A DNA stretch of 64,000 nt. It comes from a virus. The stretch covers positions 52,146 through 116,145 of the IMG/VR virus record IMGVR_UViG_3300025648_000015; one strand, given 5' to 3'. Made by a program: the position numbers and the translations under genes. Shown piece by piece: positions 10,628 to 18,033 of the stretch; position 1 is the first letter of the stretch; each line of letters starts with the position of its first letter. The notes beneath the pieces were generated by a model. It did not search any database. It saw only the letters and a program-made list of their open reading frames with translations, and was not told the DNA's origin.

Positions 10628-10656
10628 TTGACTCTGGTCCCATATCGTGATATGTT
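10628..10656 (+). promoter_or_regulatory. Promoter TTGACT-N17-TATGTT
   Basis: TTGACT at 10628-10633 and TATGTT at 10651-10656 with 17-bp spacing lie just after the helicase stop, about 70 bp before the lysin-like gene. The same TTGAYT-N17 arrangement recurs before other transcription units in this window. Confidence 0.5.
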
Positions 10657-10724
10657 TTATAAACTTAAAGAAGGGAGATCTATTGAAAACTAACTGACCT
10701 TATTGTTAGAGAGATAGGATAATC

Positions 10725-11117
10725 TTGAGACGTTTAATTACAATCTCAGTATTAGCTGTCAGTATGGTTATTAATCATGTTGGAGCTAGCACCCCAAAAG
10801 TATTAACAAACAAAGAAACACCAAAAGTGGTTCAAAAGATTAAAAAAGTAGTATATCCAGTGATATTGTTTTCTAGGCCAATTATGTTGGCTTGGGAAAA
10901 AGTTAACATCTGTGAAATGGGTGGTAACTGGCATTACATAGGCCCCTACTACAGTGGTGGACTAGGAATGACTAATATTAACTGGATTAAATTTGGCGGT
11001 TTAAAATTTGCCAAGAATGCAGGATTAGCAACACCAGAAGAGCAGGTAACAATTGCTCGTGAGATCGAAAAAAGTGGCTACGTTCCTGACCAATATGGTT
11101 GCGGACAAGGCTGGTAG
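10725..11117 (+). CDS. Secreted Rpf/transglycosylase-like protein
   Basis: 130 aa with a TTG start. Residues 1-22 are a signal peptide (basic start, hydrophobic core, cleavage after GAS). Residues about 58-130 are a resuscitation-promoting-factor/transglycosylase-like domain: WEKVNICEMGGNWHY with the catalytic Glu after Cys, then YSGGLGMTNINW and GLATPEEQVTIAREI. These muralytic domains are typical of actinobacteria and their phages. It probably degrades host peptidoglycan outside the membrane. A second protein of similar kind lies at 59191-59718 on the other strand. Confidence 0.85.
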   Translation: MRRLITISVLAVSMVINHVGASTPKVLTNKETPKVVQKIKKVVYPVILFSRPIMLAWEKVNICEMGGNWHYIGPYYSGGLGMTNINWIKFGGLKFAKNAGLATPEEQVTIAREIEKSGYVPDQYGCGQGW

Positions 11118-11132
11118 AGGAGAAAATAATAA

Positions 11133-11348
11133 ATGGCAATTAATAAGTATGATCAGATCCAACGAGACATGATGGACATGATCACCAGTGGTCAGATGCA
11201 TAGTACCTTGATTGGTAAGACCATTGCTGTGGGCGGAAATAGCCCACGATCACTCCAAGAAATTGAAGATTTTGTAGAATATATCATAAATTTGCTTAAA
11301 AAAGCAGAGCAATTCCGAAAGGATAATGTAAAAAAGAGCAAAAGATAG
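11133..11348 (+). CDS. Small hypothetical protein
   Basis: 71 aa with a good ribosome-binding site (GAGGAGAA) 10 bases upstream. It is a predicted helical protein with a short amphipathic middle (LQEIEDFVEYIINLLKKAEQF) and a Lys-rich end. No family recognised. It lies between the lysin-like gene and the WhiB gene in the same direction. Confidence 0.7.
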   Translation: MAINKYDQIQRDMMDMITSGQMHSTLIGKTIAVGGNSPRSLQEIEDFVEYIINLLKKAEQFRKDNVKKSKR

Positions 11349-11381
11349 CTAATGAAGTGAGAGAGCTTTACAGCCTCTCCA

Positions 11382-11447
11382 GAAGGGCCTGGTCTTCCTC
11401 GGGAGTTGCAGTCGGTGTTCATACCTTGACTCCTCCCGAGGCCCTTC
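11382..11447 (+). ncRNA. Long GC-rich hairpin upstream of whiB-like gene
   Basis: A 66-nt inverted repeat fills most of the 123-bp gap before the WhiB gene. Inner arms are CCTCGGGAG at 11397 and CTCCCGAGG at 11433; outer arms are GAAGGG at 11382 and CCCTTC at 11442. The loop is about 25 nt. No T-run follows, so it is not a simple terminator. It could be a 5'-UTR control element or mRNA-stabilising structure. It is far more GC-rich than its surroundings. Confidence 0.55.
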
Positions 11448-11471
11448 CAGCTATCAATCTTTCCAATAATT

Positions 11472-11957
11472 ATGGATACTAAAATTGATTATAAATGGCA
11501 AAAAGAGTCTGCCTGTAAAGGAATGGATATTGAGTTGTTCTATCCATCGCATGGTAAAGCTCCATCAAAACAACTATCAGACAAATGCGATGGTTGTCCA
11601 GTATCCACACAATGCCTTGATCATGCACTCAAATATGAAGAATATGGGCATTGGGCTAATACAGGACCAACTGAACGTAGAGAATTACGTAATAAACTTG
11701 GCATAGAATTGGTTAATATTAATATTGCGTTTCTAAATAATCAATATATTGAAGAAGAAGAAAAAGTTGAATCTACTTCTATAAAAATTAAAGGACGTGG
11801 TCGTAGACCAGCAGATTGTGGGACACGTTCTGGTTATGGTGCACACAGGCGAAAAAAAGAAATCCCATGCGAAGCATGCCGTGCTGCACAGAATGCAAGC
11901 GTTAAAGAGTTTAATAAAAATAAAAAAGACAAAGAAAGTGATCCATTTTATCAATGA
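11472..11957 (+). CDS. WhiB-family Fe-S transcription regulator with C-terminal extension
   Basis: 161 aa. Residues about 10-70 are a WhiB domain: a first Cys in SACKG, then KCDGCPVSTQC giving the CX2CX5C set, for four Cys ligands of a [4Fe-4S] cluster, and YGHWANTGPTERRELR standing where the G[VI]WGG turn and the helix lie in WhiB proteins. The C-terminal part (residues about 105-150, CGTRSGYGAHRRKKEIPCEACRAA) is a second small Cys/His/Arg module often seen in actinophage proteins. WhiB proteins bind the host SigA and alter transcription. The family is confined to actinobacteria and their phages, so it is strong host evidence. Confidence 0.85.
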   Translation: MDTKIDYKWQKESACKGMDIELFYPSHGKAPSKQLSDKCDGCPVSTQCLDHALKYEEYGHWANTGPTERRELRNKLGIELVNINIAFLNNQYIEEEEKVESTSIKIKGRGRRPADCGTRSGYGAHRRKKEIPCEACRAAQNASVKEFNKNKKDKESDPFYQ

Positions 11958-12649
11958 AAATTGGCTTAGTAATTCCTGTTCTTAATAATTTTGATCAAGC
12001 AATAGATATGATCTATAGTGCTAATAGTGAGCATAATGTAAAGTTTTATATCCAACCACAATACCGTTATCAAGTTCCATTAGCTAAAGCATGGAATACT
12101 GGTATCAAGAATGCAATTACTGATGGGTGTGATGTAATCATTGTAAGCAATGATGATGTTCTATTTTCTGAAAAGACTATAGATTATTTAGCTCGTGAAA
12201 CTAAAGCAATGCCCGATGATTATGTAATGGCATTCCCAGTAGACATGTTTGATGCTTTAAGTGACCCATCACAAATCTTATGGGATGATGAAATAGTTGG
12301 CGATGTTTCATACGCTGTTGAAGATCAAAGTTACGCTTGTTTTGCAATACGACCAGACTTTTTTGAAAAGTGTGGAACGTTTGATGAGAATTTTGATCCA
12401 GCTTGGTGGGAAGATACTGATATGAAATATCGTATCAAGTTGCTTGGATACAAAACTATACAAACAAGCATCCCTTACGTGCATATTAGACACCAGACTA
12501 CAAAAAAACTCACTCAACCTCTTAATTCGTTGAAGAGCGGTCAGTATTATGAAAAAAAGTGGGGAAGTACTCGTAAAGACTTGAAAGAGGTCTATGCTAA
12601 GCCCTATAATGATCCTAATATGAGTCCAAGAGAATGGAAGAATTCATGA
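11954..12649 (+). CDS. Glycosyltransferase family 2-like
   Basis: 231 aa. The N-terminus MKIGLVIPVLNNFDQAI is the GT-A start, IIVSNDDVLF supplies the DxD-like metal/nucleotide-sugar site, and WWEDTDMKYRIKLLGYKT (about residues 150-170) is the ED/acceptor-side motif of GT2 enzymes. It overlaps the next gene by ATGA and begins inside the end of the WhiB gene. First of three adjacent sugar transferases of different families. Targets could be virion proteins, phage DNA or host envelope; sequence cannot tell. Confidence 0.82.
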   Translation: MKIGLVIPVLNNFDQAIDMIYSANSEHNVKFYIQPQYRYQVPLAKAWNTGIKNAITDGCDVIIVSNDDVLFSEKTIDYLARETKAMPDDYVMAFPVDMFDALSDPSQILWDDEIVGDVSYAVEDQSYACFAIRPDFFEKCGTFDENFDPAWWEDTDMKYRIKLLGYKTIQTSIPYVHIRHQTTKKLTQPLNSLKSGQYYEKKWGSTRKDLKEVYAKPYNDPNMSPREWKNS

Positions 12650-13920
12650 GCAAGATTAAGGTACTAGCGTGGGGTGACTATGCTTGTAGCACAGGGTTTG
12701 GTACCGTGATGAAAAATATCATGGGAGAACTGTACAAGACTGGCAGCTATGACATTGACGTAGTTGGTGTTAATTATGATGGTGGGCCTTACGATACAAC
12801 TCTTTGGCCTGGTCGCCTATGGCCTGCTATTAGTGCTTTACGTACACAAGGACCATACGGAGATGTTTTTGGTCGTCAAGTGTTCCTAGACCTCCTTGCT
12901 CAAGGCGATTATGACATCGTATTTATTGTTCAAGATACGTTTATTGTATTGGATATTGTTCCTCAAATTCTTGAATTGCAACGTACTAAGCCAAATACGT
13001 TCTCGACTATTTACTACTATCCATTCGATTGTGCTCCACGTGAAGAATGGGTCAACCAATGTGTATCTAGTTTTGACTTCCCTGTTGCTTATACTGAGTA
13101 CGCAAAGAACGAAAGCCGTAAAGTAATTGGTAACATTGCTGATAAGCAAGATGTTATTTACCATGGAACCAATACTAAAGACTTCTTTCCACTATCACCA
13201 GAAGAAAAGAAACAAGCTAAAAGCATGATCTTCCCTATGCTTCAAGATAAATTTTTGATTACGAATGTTAATCGTAACCAAGGTCGCAAAGATGTTTCAA
13301 GAAGTCTTATGATCCTTAAAGAATTACGCAATATGGGAGTAGAGGATGCGTTCCTTTACATGCATATGCAAGAAAAAGACTTTGGTGGAAGTATTCTTGA
13401 AATGGCTCGTGCACTTGGGCTAGATCCAAATAAAGATTTTACTGTACCAGACCCAAGGCAATTTGGTGCACACAGCGGATTCCCAATTGAATTCCTTAAC
13501 CAAATCTACAACGCTAGCGATGTTTACCTTACCACTACTCACGGTGAAGGTTGGGGCCTAAGTATCACAGAAGCAATGTCTACTAAGACACCTGTTGTTG
13601 CTCCTGATAATACATCAGTCCCTGAAATTCTTGGCGATGACCGTGGTTGGAGAATCCCTAGTGGGCACACCCCATCTCATTGGATTATTAAAGATAATGA
13701 TAATGAACGTATGCGTCCATTAATGAGCGTTGAAGATGCTGCTAAGACTATTAAGCACATTATGGATAATCCAAAGGAAGCTGCAGAACGTGCAGAGAAA
13801 GCCTATGAATGGGCATCTACAAACACTTGGGAAGCCATTGGTAAGCAATGGATGAATGTATTTAATCGTGCTACCAATAAAGCTAAGATGGCACGAAAAC
13901 TTAAGGAACAGGCAAAGTGA
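12646..13920 (+). CDS. Glycosyltransferase family 4-like
   Basis: About 424 aa. I choose the ATG at 12646 (MSKIKVLAWGDY), which overlaps the preceding stop as ATGA, rather than the in-frame ATG at 12634. A GT-B fold is indicated by the C-terminal EGWGLSITEAMSTKTPVVAPDNTSVPEIL motif (EX7E-like nucleotide-sugar site), about residues 300-330. GAHSGFPIEFLNQIYNASDVYLTTTHGEGWG is the usual run-in to this site. Coupled to GT2-like and GT17-like genes on either side. Confidence 0.85.
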   Translation: MSKIKVLAWGDYACSTGFGTVMKNIMGELYKTGSYDIDVVGVNYDGGPYDTTLWPGRLWPAISALRTQGPYGDVFGRQVFLDLLAQGDYDIVFIVQDTFIVLDIVPQILELQRTKPNTFSTIYYYPFDCAPREEWVNQCVSSFDFPVAYTEYAKNESRKVIGNIADKQDVIYHGTNTKDFFPLSPEEKKQAKSMIFPMLQDKFLITNVNRNQGRKDVSRSLMILKELRNMGVEDAFLYMHMQEKDFGGSILEMARALGLDPNKDFTVPDPRQFGAHSGFPIEFLNQIYNASDVYLTTTHGEGWGLSITEAMSTKTPVVAPDNTSVPEILGDDRGWRIPSGHTPSHWIIKDNDNERMRPLMSVEDAAKTIKHIMDNPKEAAERAEKAYEWASTNTWEAIGKQWMNVFNRATNKAKMARKLKEQAK

Positions 13921-14681
13921 CTCGACGTGTAGTTAGCATTACCCCATTTTATAACGAGACGCATATCCTTGAATTGCGGCTTGGCATTTTAGAAAATGTG
14001 GTTGATCGCTTCTACACGATTGAAGCTAACAAAACTTTTACTGGTCTTGATAAACCAATGCTTGCTAATACCATCAAGCACCCAAAACACACAGTTGTAG
14101 AGATTGAGTTTCCTGAGGGCCTTAGTGAGTGGGGCAAAGAAAATTATCAACGGGATGTTATTCTAGATTTATCAGAATATAATGATGATGATATTGTTCT
14201 TATTAATGACTTAGATGAAATTCCTAACCCTAAAACTATTGAATTTCTTATTGAGAACTTTGATCCTGATTTCACATATTCATTTGAAATGGTTATTCAT
14301 CAATATTATTTAAATAACCAAAACCTTGGTGAAGGTATATGGTGGAAGGCTAAGGCTTGCAGCGTAGGCGAATACCGTCGAGCTGGGTTTAATGCTACTC
14401 AACTTAGGTTAGGTGTAAACTCTTTAAATATCCCCAATGGTGGATGGCACTGGACTTTTTGTGGAGATACTACATTCATTAAAAACAAGATTGAAGCTTT
14501 TGCTCATACAGAATGTAATACTGACCAAATTAAATCAAACCTTGATTTGAATTTTGAGAACAATGCTGATACACTTGGTCGTGGATACGAACTAAAACTA
14601 GTAGATATAGATTCAGATTTTTATCCAGATTATCTAAAAGATAACAAGAAAAAATACAGTAAGTATATCAAGGAGCTATAA
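13917..14681 (+). CDS. Glycosyltransferase family 17-like
   Basis: 254 aa from a GTG start overlapping the previous stop. The sequence RRVVSITPFYNETHILELRL, then FYTIEANKTFTG, and later VLINDLDEIPNP matches the family-17 (beta-1,4-N-acetylglucosaminyltransferase-like) pattern, with NDLDEIP as the DxD-containing core. GT17-like genes are frequent in large phages. Together the three transferases could assemble a short glycan. Confidence 0.75.
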   Translation: MTRRVVSITPFYNETHILELRLGILENVVDRFYTIEANKTFTGLDKPMLANTIKHPKHTVVEIEFPEGLSEWGKENYQRDVILDLSEYNDDDIVLINDLDEIPNPKTIEFLIENFDPDFTYSFEMVIHQYYLNNQNLGEGIWWKAKACSVGEYRRAGFNATQLRLGVNSLNIPNGGWHWTFCGDTTFIKNKIEAFAHTECNTDQIKSNLDLNFENNADTLGRGYELKLVDIDSDFYPDYLKDNKKKYSKYIKEL

Positions 14682-14863
14682 TGGATTTTGATGAGTGGTT
14701 AAAATATGGAGTAGATAATGGTTTCTGCTCAGAACAGTTCTGCAGTACCCATGATGGTTTTCCTATGCATGATAGCGAAGAAAAGTCATGGGAAGACGGT
14801 GGAGACCCTTGTGCACATGTTGTGCGCTTGGGATCATATAATGATTGGAACATAGGAGAATAA
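14681..14863 (+). CDS. Small acidic hypothetical protein
   Basis: 60 aa, acidic, with FCSEQFCSTHDGFPMHDSEE and PCAHVVRL: Cys and His residues that could bind a metal. It starts on the TAATG junction of the GT17-like gene, so it is coupled to it. I recall similar short Cys/His proteins in actinophages but cannot name a function. Confidence 0.7.
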   Translation: MDFDEWLKYGVDNGFCSEQFCSTHDGFPMHDSEEKSWEDGGDPCAHVVRLGSYNDWNIGE

Positions 14864-14865
14864 TA

Positions 14866-15051
14866 ATGGGTGCAGGACAAAACTTTTTGAATTGGTTGCA
14901 AGGAACTTTTGGTGGTAATAATGGACCCGGCATTCCAGACCTTCCACTTCCAATGGGAGATAAAGCTCCAACAGCAAAGCCAAAGAAAGATAAACCAGCA
15001 GTGAAGAAAGCAGCACCTAAGAAGGCTGCACCAAAGAAAAAGGAACAATAA
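14866..15051 (+). CDS. Small protein with Lys/Ala/Pro histone-like tail
   Basis: 61 aa from the ATG at 14866; an in-frame TTG at 14845 would add seven residues and is less likely. The N-terminal half is Gly/Pro-rich (GGNNGPGIPDLPLP). The last 25 residues are KPAVKKAAPKKAAPKKKEQ, a basic low-complexity tail like those of H1/HU-tail proteins. It may bind nucleic acid. The stop overlaps the next start. Confidence 0.65.
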   Translation: MGAGQNFLNWLQGTFGGNNGPGIPDLPLPMGDKAPTAKPKKDKPAVKKAAPKKAAPKKKEQ

Positions 15052-15218
15052 TGCACGTAATGTTAGTACTAATTTTACCAGCATTGTTTTTTATGGGTGT
15101 TGGCGCTTTTATTCATATGTTTAGCCAAGGTGTAAAGAATGGTATTTATCAAAAGACCAAAGCACCTGAGAAGAAAAACTCATGTGGTGGCAACTGTAAT
15201 TGTAAATGTAAGAAGTAA
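15051..15218 (+). CDS. Single-pass membrane microprotein with Cys-rich tail
   Basis: 55 aa. It starts in the TAATG junction at 15051. Residues 3-22 are a transmembrane helix (VMLVLILPALFFMGVGAF); the C-terminus SCGGNCNCKCKK is a compact Cys cluster, likely cytoplasmic and metal-binding. The stop overlaps the next ATG at 15218. No family recognised. Confidence 0.65.
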   Translation: MHVMLVLILPALFFMGVGAFIHMFSQGVKNGIYQKTKAPEKKNSCGGNCNCKCKK

Positions 15219-15454
15219 TGGCTAAAGATTTAAATTGGGCAGCAAAGACTATGCTAGAATTAGCACAGATCCCAGCTCAGCCAAAACTTATTGCTGCGTT
15301 TAGTAATTATAGTGCTAATACAATGTGGGTTAAAGGTGTTATCAAGTCTGCATCGCGTAGGGTTGTTAATGATATGAGCAACCCTTATTTTGAACAAGCA
15401 ATGGATATTTTACGTGAAAATGGCATAGACGTAAATATCTATGATACTAATTAA
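15218..15454 (+). CDS. Small hypothetical protein
   Basis: 78 aa, starting on the TAATG junction with the preceding membrane microprotein. Predicted mixed alpha/beta (AAKTMLELAQIPAQPKLIAAF; YFEQAMDILRENGIDVNIYDTN). No recognised domain. It ends seven bases before the tRNA gene. Confidence 0.65.
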   Translation: MAKDLNWAAKTMLELAQIPAQPKLIAAFSNYSANTMWVKGVIKSASRRVVNDMSNPYFEQAMDILRENGIDVNIYDTN

Positions 15455-15460
15455 AGTATT

Positions 15461-15536
15461 GCCCTAGTAGCTCAACGGATAGAGCATCGGAGTTCTAACC
15501 CGCAGGTTGCAAGTTCGAGTCTTGCCTGGGGCACCA
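15461..15536 (+). tRNA. tRNA-Arg (anticodon TCT), CCA encoded
   Basis: A full cloverleaf of 76 nt: acceptor GCCCTAG/CTGGGGC (7 pairs, one G-U), D stem GCTC/GAGC, anticodon loop GTTCTAA, variable AGGTT, T stem GCAAG/CTTGC with loop TTCGAGT, then ACCA. The anticodon stem (TCGGA against CCCGC) pairs only at its three central positions, with mismatches 27-43 and 31-39, and base 32 is G rather than C/U. It reads AGA codons, which are frequent in these phage genes. Confidence 0.85.
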
Positions 15537-15538
15537 AT

Positions 15539-15567
15539 TTGACTTTTATAGTAGTCAACAGTAAAGT
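15539..15567 (+). promoter_or_regulatory. Promoter TTGACT-N17-TAAAGT
   Basis: TTGACT at 15539-15544 and TAAAGT at 15562-15567, 17-bp spacing, start two bases after the tRNA CCA. A strong ribosome-binding site (AAGGAG) and the ATG at 15588 follow. Confidence 0.5.
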
Positions 15568-15587
15568 ATTAAAAAGTAAGGAGTTAT

Positions 15588-15941
15588 ATGAGAACCAAAA
15601 CAAGGTTGCTTAGAAGTGGTTTACAAATAGCACTAGGTGCTGAGCTTGTTTCAGTTAGTAAAAGGATGAAACAATATCAGAATGAGACTCAGCTTGCAAA
15701 AGCTACTCCCATAGAAGTGCCTGTAGCACCGCCAGTAAATAAAGAGTATCAGTATGTCATGCGTGAAAAAGCAATTAAGCAAATTAATACTGTACTTAAT
15801 GAACTAATTAATGCTACTATGATGAATGATATTTATATTGAACCAAACATCTTAAACCAGGCAAAAGAACTTATGGACTTGTTTGCTTGGATTATTGAAA
15901 GTAGTCCCGAAGAAAAGGAAGCATATGGAACTCAAGCTTAG
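15588..15941 (+). CDS. Hypothetical protein
   Basis: 117 aa after a strong AAGGAG site. Basic N-terminus (MRTKTRLLRSGLQ) with a weakly hydrophobic stretch, then a helical C-terminal half (INTVLNELINATMMNDI...QAKELMDLFAWIIESSPEE). No family recognised. It overlaps the next gene by 17 bp. Confidence 0.7.
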   Translation: MRTKTRLLRSGLQIALGAELVSVSKRMKQYQNETQLAKATPIEVPVAPPVNKEYQYVMREKAIKQINTVLNELINATMMNDIYIEPNILNQAKELMDLFAWIIESSPEEKEAYGTQA

Positions 15942-16230
15942 TGTAAGCATTGGAGGCACTCTCCAAGTAAAGAACGCCAAAGGCGAATGGGATTGGATCA
16001 AGCCAGAAGTTGGTTGTGAGATTATACTTCATCATGGTGAGATCACAGAACAATTGCAAGAGCAATTTGCTGCTATGTGGGATCAAGTCGTTGGTCCTCA
16101 ATTTAAGAATGTAGTCAGCGAACTTATTGCTGAACCAGTCGCTGTTGTAGAAGAAACTACAGAAGAAGAATCTACAGAAACGTCAGAGGAGAACGAAAAG
16201 CCTAATGTAGATGAGGATGATTACTACTAA
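15925..16230 (+). CDS. Acidic-tailed hypothetical protein
   Basis: 101 aa from the ATG at 15925 (MELKLSVSIGG), preceded by AAAGGAAG; a longer in-frame start at 15883 lies deep inside the upstream gene and is disfavoured. The first 70 residues look like a small beta-alpha domain (LQVKNAKGEWDWIKPEVG). The last 35 are Glu/Thr/Asp-rich and disordered. No family recognised. Confidence 0.65.
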   Translation: MELKLSVSIGGTLQVKNAKGEWDWIKPEVGCEIILHHGEITEQLQEQFAAMWDQVVGPQFKNVVSELIAEPVAVVEETTEEESTETSEENEKPNVDEDDYY

Positions 16231-16385
16231 TGACTGAATGTAAACATTGTGGCATGCCAATCGTTAAGTATCTAAACCCAGGTAGCTGGGACATTATTGG
16301 CGAAGACGACAATTGGGTCCACTTAGAAGATCAAAATACTATAACTAAACATACTGCTAAACCTGATTGGGATACTAAGTCATGA
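16230..16385 (+). CDS. CXXC microprotein
   Basis: 51 aa starting in the TAATG junction. TECKHCGMPIVKY gives a CXXC knuckle, followed by SWDIIGEDDNWVHLED and a His near the end; it resembles a half zinc ribbon. The stop overlaps the next gene's ATG (ATGA). One of a family of very short CXXC proteins scattered in this window. Confidence 0.6.
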   Translation: MTECKHCGMPIVKYLNPGSWDIIGEDDNWVHLEDQNTITKHTAKPDWDTKS

Positions 16386-16948
16386 CCGTGCTATCTGCAG
16401 CTATTACAAAAATGGATGGCATTGTCATCGCTGCTGACTCTCAAATCTCCTTTGATTATTCTAAGAGCGATGAAGGCCCAGGTAAATTATGGATGGACAA
16501 AGACCGTAGGTATATATTCGGTGGCTGTGGAAGCATTAGAGCTATGCAAGTTATACAATATTGGACTGAATGGCCCGAGTTCCGTGAATTTCATGAAGTA
16601 GATAAATTTGCTGTAAAAGATATTGTTCCTGCTATGCGTGAAGCTTTGAATGAACACGGTGCTCTTGAAAGCTCAAAAAAAGTAGAGACTTTTGGTGCTG
16701 GCATTATTATGGCATGGGATAGCAATCTTTTAATTATTGATGAAGATTTCAGCGTTACTATTCCAGTTAGTGGAAGATGGGCAATGGGATCAGGAGCAAG
16801 CGAAGCATTTGGCAGTTTGGGTGATCAAGGCCCATGGACTAAAACAGATGTTATTAAAGCAGCACGCACTGCAGCAAAAACAGCTCAAGGTGTTGGTGGA
16901 GATATTTACTACATCACAACAAAGAGCATGGAAATCAGAAAGGCTTAA
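16382..16948 (+). CDS. Proteasome/HslV-like Ntn hydrolase
   Basis: 188 aa. The chain starts MTVLSAAITKMDGIVIAADSQIS, with Thr2 exposed after Met removal as the nucleophile, and the AADSQ segment corresponding to Asp17 of proteasome beta and HslV. GPGKLW supplies a Lys in the Lys33 region. Later GSGASEAFGSL and DVIKAARTAAKTAQGVGGDIYYITT match the conserved GSG and last helix of the family. Known relatives are self-compartmentalised proteases; this would be a phage version, perhaps for head maturation or host protein turnover. No HslU/ATPase partner is adjacent. Confidence 0.8.
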   Translation: MTVLSAAITKMDGIVIAADSQISFDYSKSDEGPGKLWMDKDRRYIFGGCGSIRAMQVIQYWTEWPEFREFHEVDKFAVKDIVPAMREALNEHGALESSKKVETFGAGIIMAWDSNLLIIDEDFSVTIPVSGRWAMGSGASEAFGSLGDQGPWTKTDVIKAARTAAKTAQGVGGDIYYITTKSMEIRKA

Positions 16949-16954
16949 GCCAGT

Positions 16955-16983
16955 TTGATTCCTTTCAACTATTATGTTAATAT
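16955..16983 (+). promoter_or_regulatory. Promoter TTGATT-N17-TAATAT
   Basis: TTGATT at 16955-16960 and TAATAT at 16978-16983, exactly 17 bp apart, the same pair as at 8732. A 29-nt leader with AAGGAG then leads to the ATG at 17013, so this unit is not leaderless. Confidence 0.6.
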
Positions 16984-17012
16984 AAATACAAACACAAGTA
17001 AGGAGAATAATA

Positions 17013-17702
17013 ATGGGTCAACCAATCATGCCAAAGCGCAAGGGACTATCAACTGGGAACCTACAGGAGGTTACAGAACCTTTGTATGGAGAATCACCCA
17101 AAGCTGCTACCCGAGCTGAAGTCCGTAGAAATAGTGCAACCGATGTTAACTTAGTTAACCTTGATGAAGTTATGGGTTCTGTGTTGGAAGAGCTAGGCAA
17201 AACAGACATTAGTCAACCACACCCTGAAATCACACCTTTTCAAATTGATACACTTGCTACAGAGCTTGTAGCTGTACGCAATGCTAAAGACGTTATTGAA
17301 GGCCGTGAGAGTGCTCTTAAAGCATATGCAACAGAAGTAATTAATATGCGCATTGCATCTACAGGTAAAGATTACGCCACAGAAAGTGGTTACCTTGTAA
17401 GCCCTGAGAATGGCGTTAAATTATCCAAAGAAGTATCTGGTGGCAAACTTAATATTGATGTTGATCTTTTGTTTGATGTATTAGACCACGATCAATTTAT
17501 TTCAGTCGTTAACATTGTTGAGACAATTACAAAAACTCAAAAGCCTGATGGTGGTGTAAGCACAGTCGAGTCACGTGTCTATGAACTCAATGAAGAGTGT
17601 TTAGAAAAACAACTCAAGCTTGGCAATATTGGCATGGAGCAAATTGTAAAGGCAACAACCCCAGGCAAGGTGCGTTCAGCCTTTTATGTCAGAAGCATCT
17701 AA
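17013..17702 (+). CDS. Hypothetical protein at head of replication block
   Basis: 229 aa after a consensus promoter and AAGGAG site. Residues 1-50 are basic and Arg/Lys-rich. Residues 70-229 are alpha/beta with a long helix (IDTLATELVAVRNAKDVIEGRESALKAYATEVINMR) and the end GKVRSAFYVRSI. I do not recognise the family. It overlaps the MerR-like gene by 17 bp. Confidence 0.75.
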   Translation: MGQPIMPKRKGLSTGNLQEVTEPLYGESPKAATRAEVRRNSATDVNLVNLDEVMGSVLEELGKTDISQPHPEITPFQIDTLATELVAVRNAKDVIEGRESALKAYATEVINMRIASTGKDYATESGYLVSPENGVKLSKEVSGGKLNIDVDLLFDVLDHDQFISVVNIVETITKTQKPDGGVSTVESRVYELNEECLEKQLKLGNIGMEQIVKATTPGKVRSAFYVRSI

Positions 17703-18033
17703 TAAACCAAAAAGATTAATAAAACTACGTGACGATGATCAAATCTACACGCAGACTATGGCTGCAGCATTTTTTGATTTAACTCCAAGAGCTTTTAAGA
17801 AAAAAGAAAAATATTTTATTGATTCAATGGGCAACCCTATTGAGATCGCTAGAACACCTGGTGGTTATCGTCATTACAGTCTAAATGACATTCTTAAAAT
17901 TGCTCATTCATTGCGTAGGGCAAATAAGATGACAGATAGGCAACTACGTTTAATAGTATTAAGAGTAGACGCTTTTAAAGAACCAATAAAGAAACATCGT
18001 CTAAGATATCGAAAAGGCAACAATCCAACATGA
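17686..18033 (+). CDS. MerR-like HTH DNA-binding protein
   Basis: 115 aa. Residues 20-75 resemble a MerR-type winged helix: TQTMAAAFFDLTPRAFKKKEK for the first helices, then EIARTPGGYRHYSLNDILKI where the wing Arg and Tyr of MerR proteins lie. A helical tail follows (KMTDRQLRLIVLRVDAF). It may regulate the replication genes. No sensor domain is present. The ATG of the next gene overlaps its end. Confidence 0.65.
   Translation: MSEASNKPKRLIKLRDDDQIYTQTMAAAFFDLTPRAFKKKEKYFIDSMGNPIEIARTPGGYRHYSLNDILKIAHSLRRANKMTDRQLRLIVLRVDAFKEPIKKHRLRYRKGNNPT

Noticed and set aside
11433-11460. Rho-independent terminator before the WhiB gene
   Set aside because: The stem is strong but no T run follows, so it is listed as a hairpin only.
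14668-15084. Minus-strand 138-aa frame across three small rightward genes
   Set aside because: Leu/Cys/Phe-rich shadow of Lys-rich coding sequence on the other strand; the rightward genes overlap stop-to-start and have better sites.
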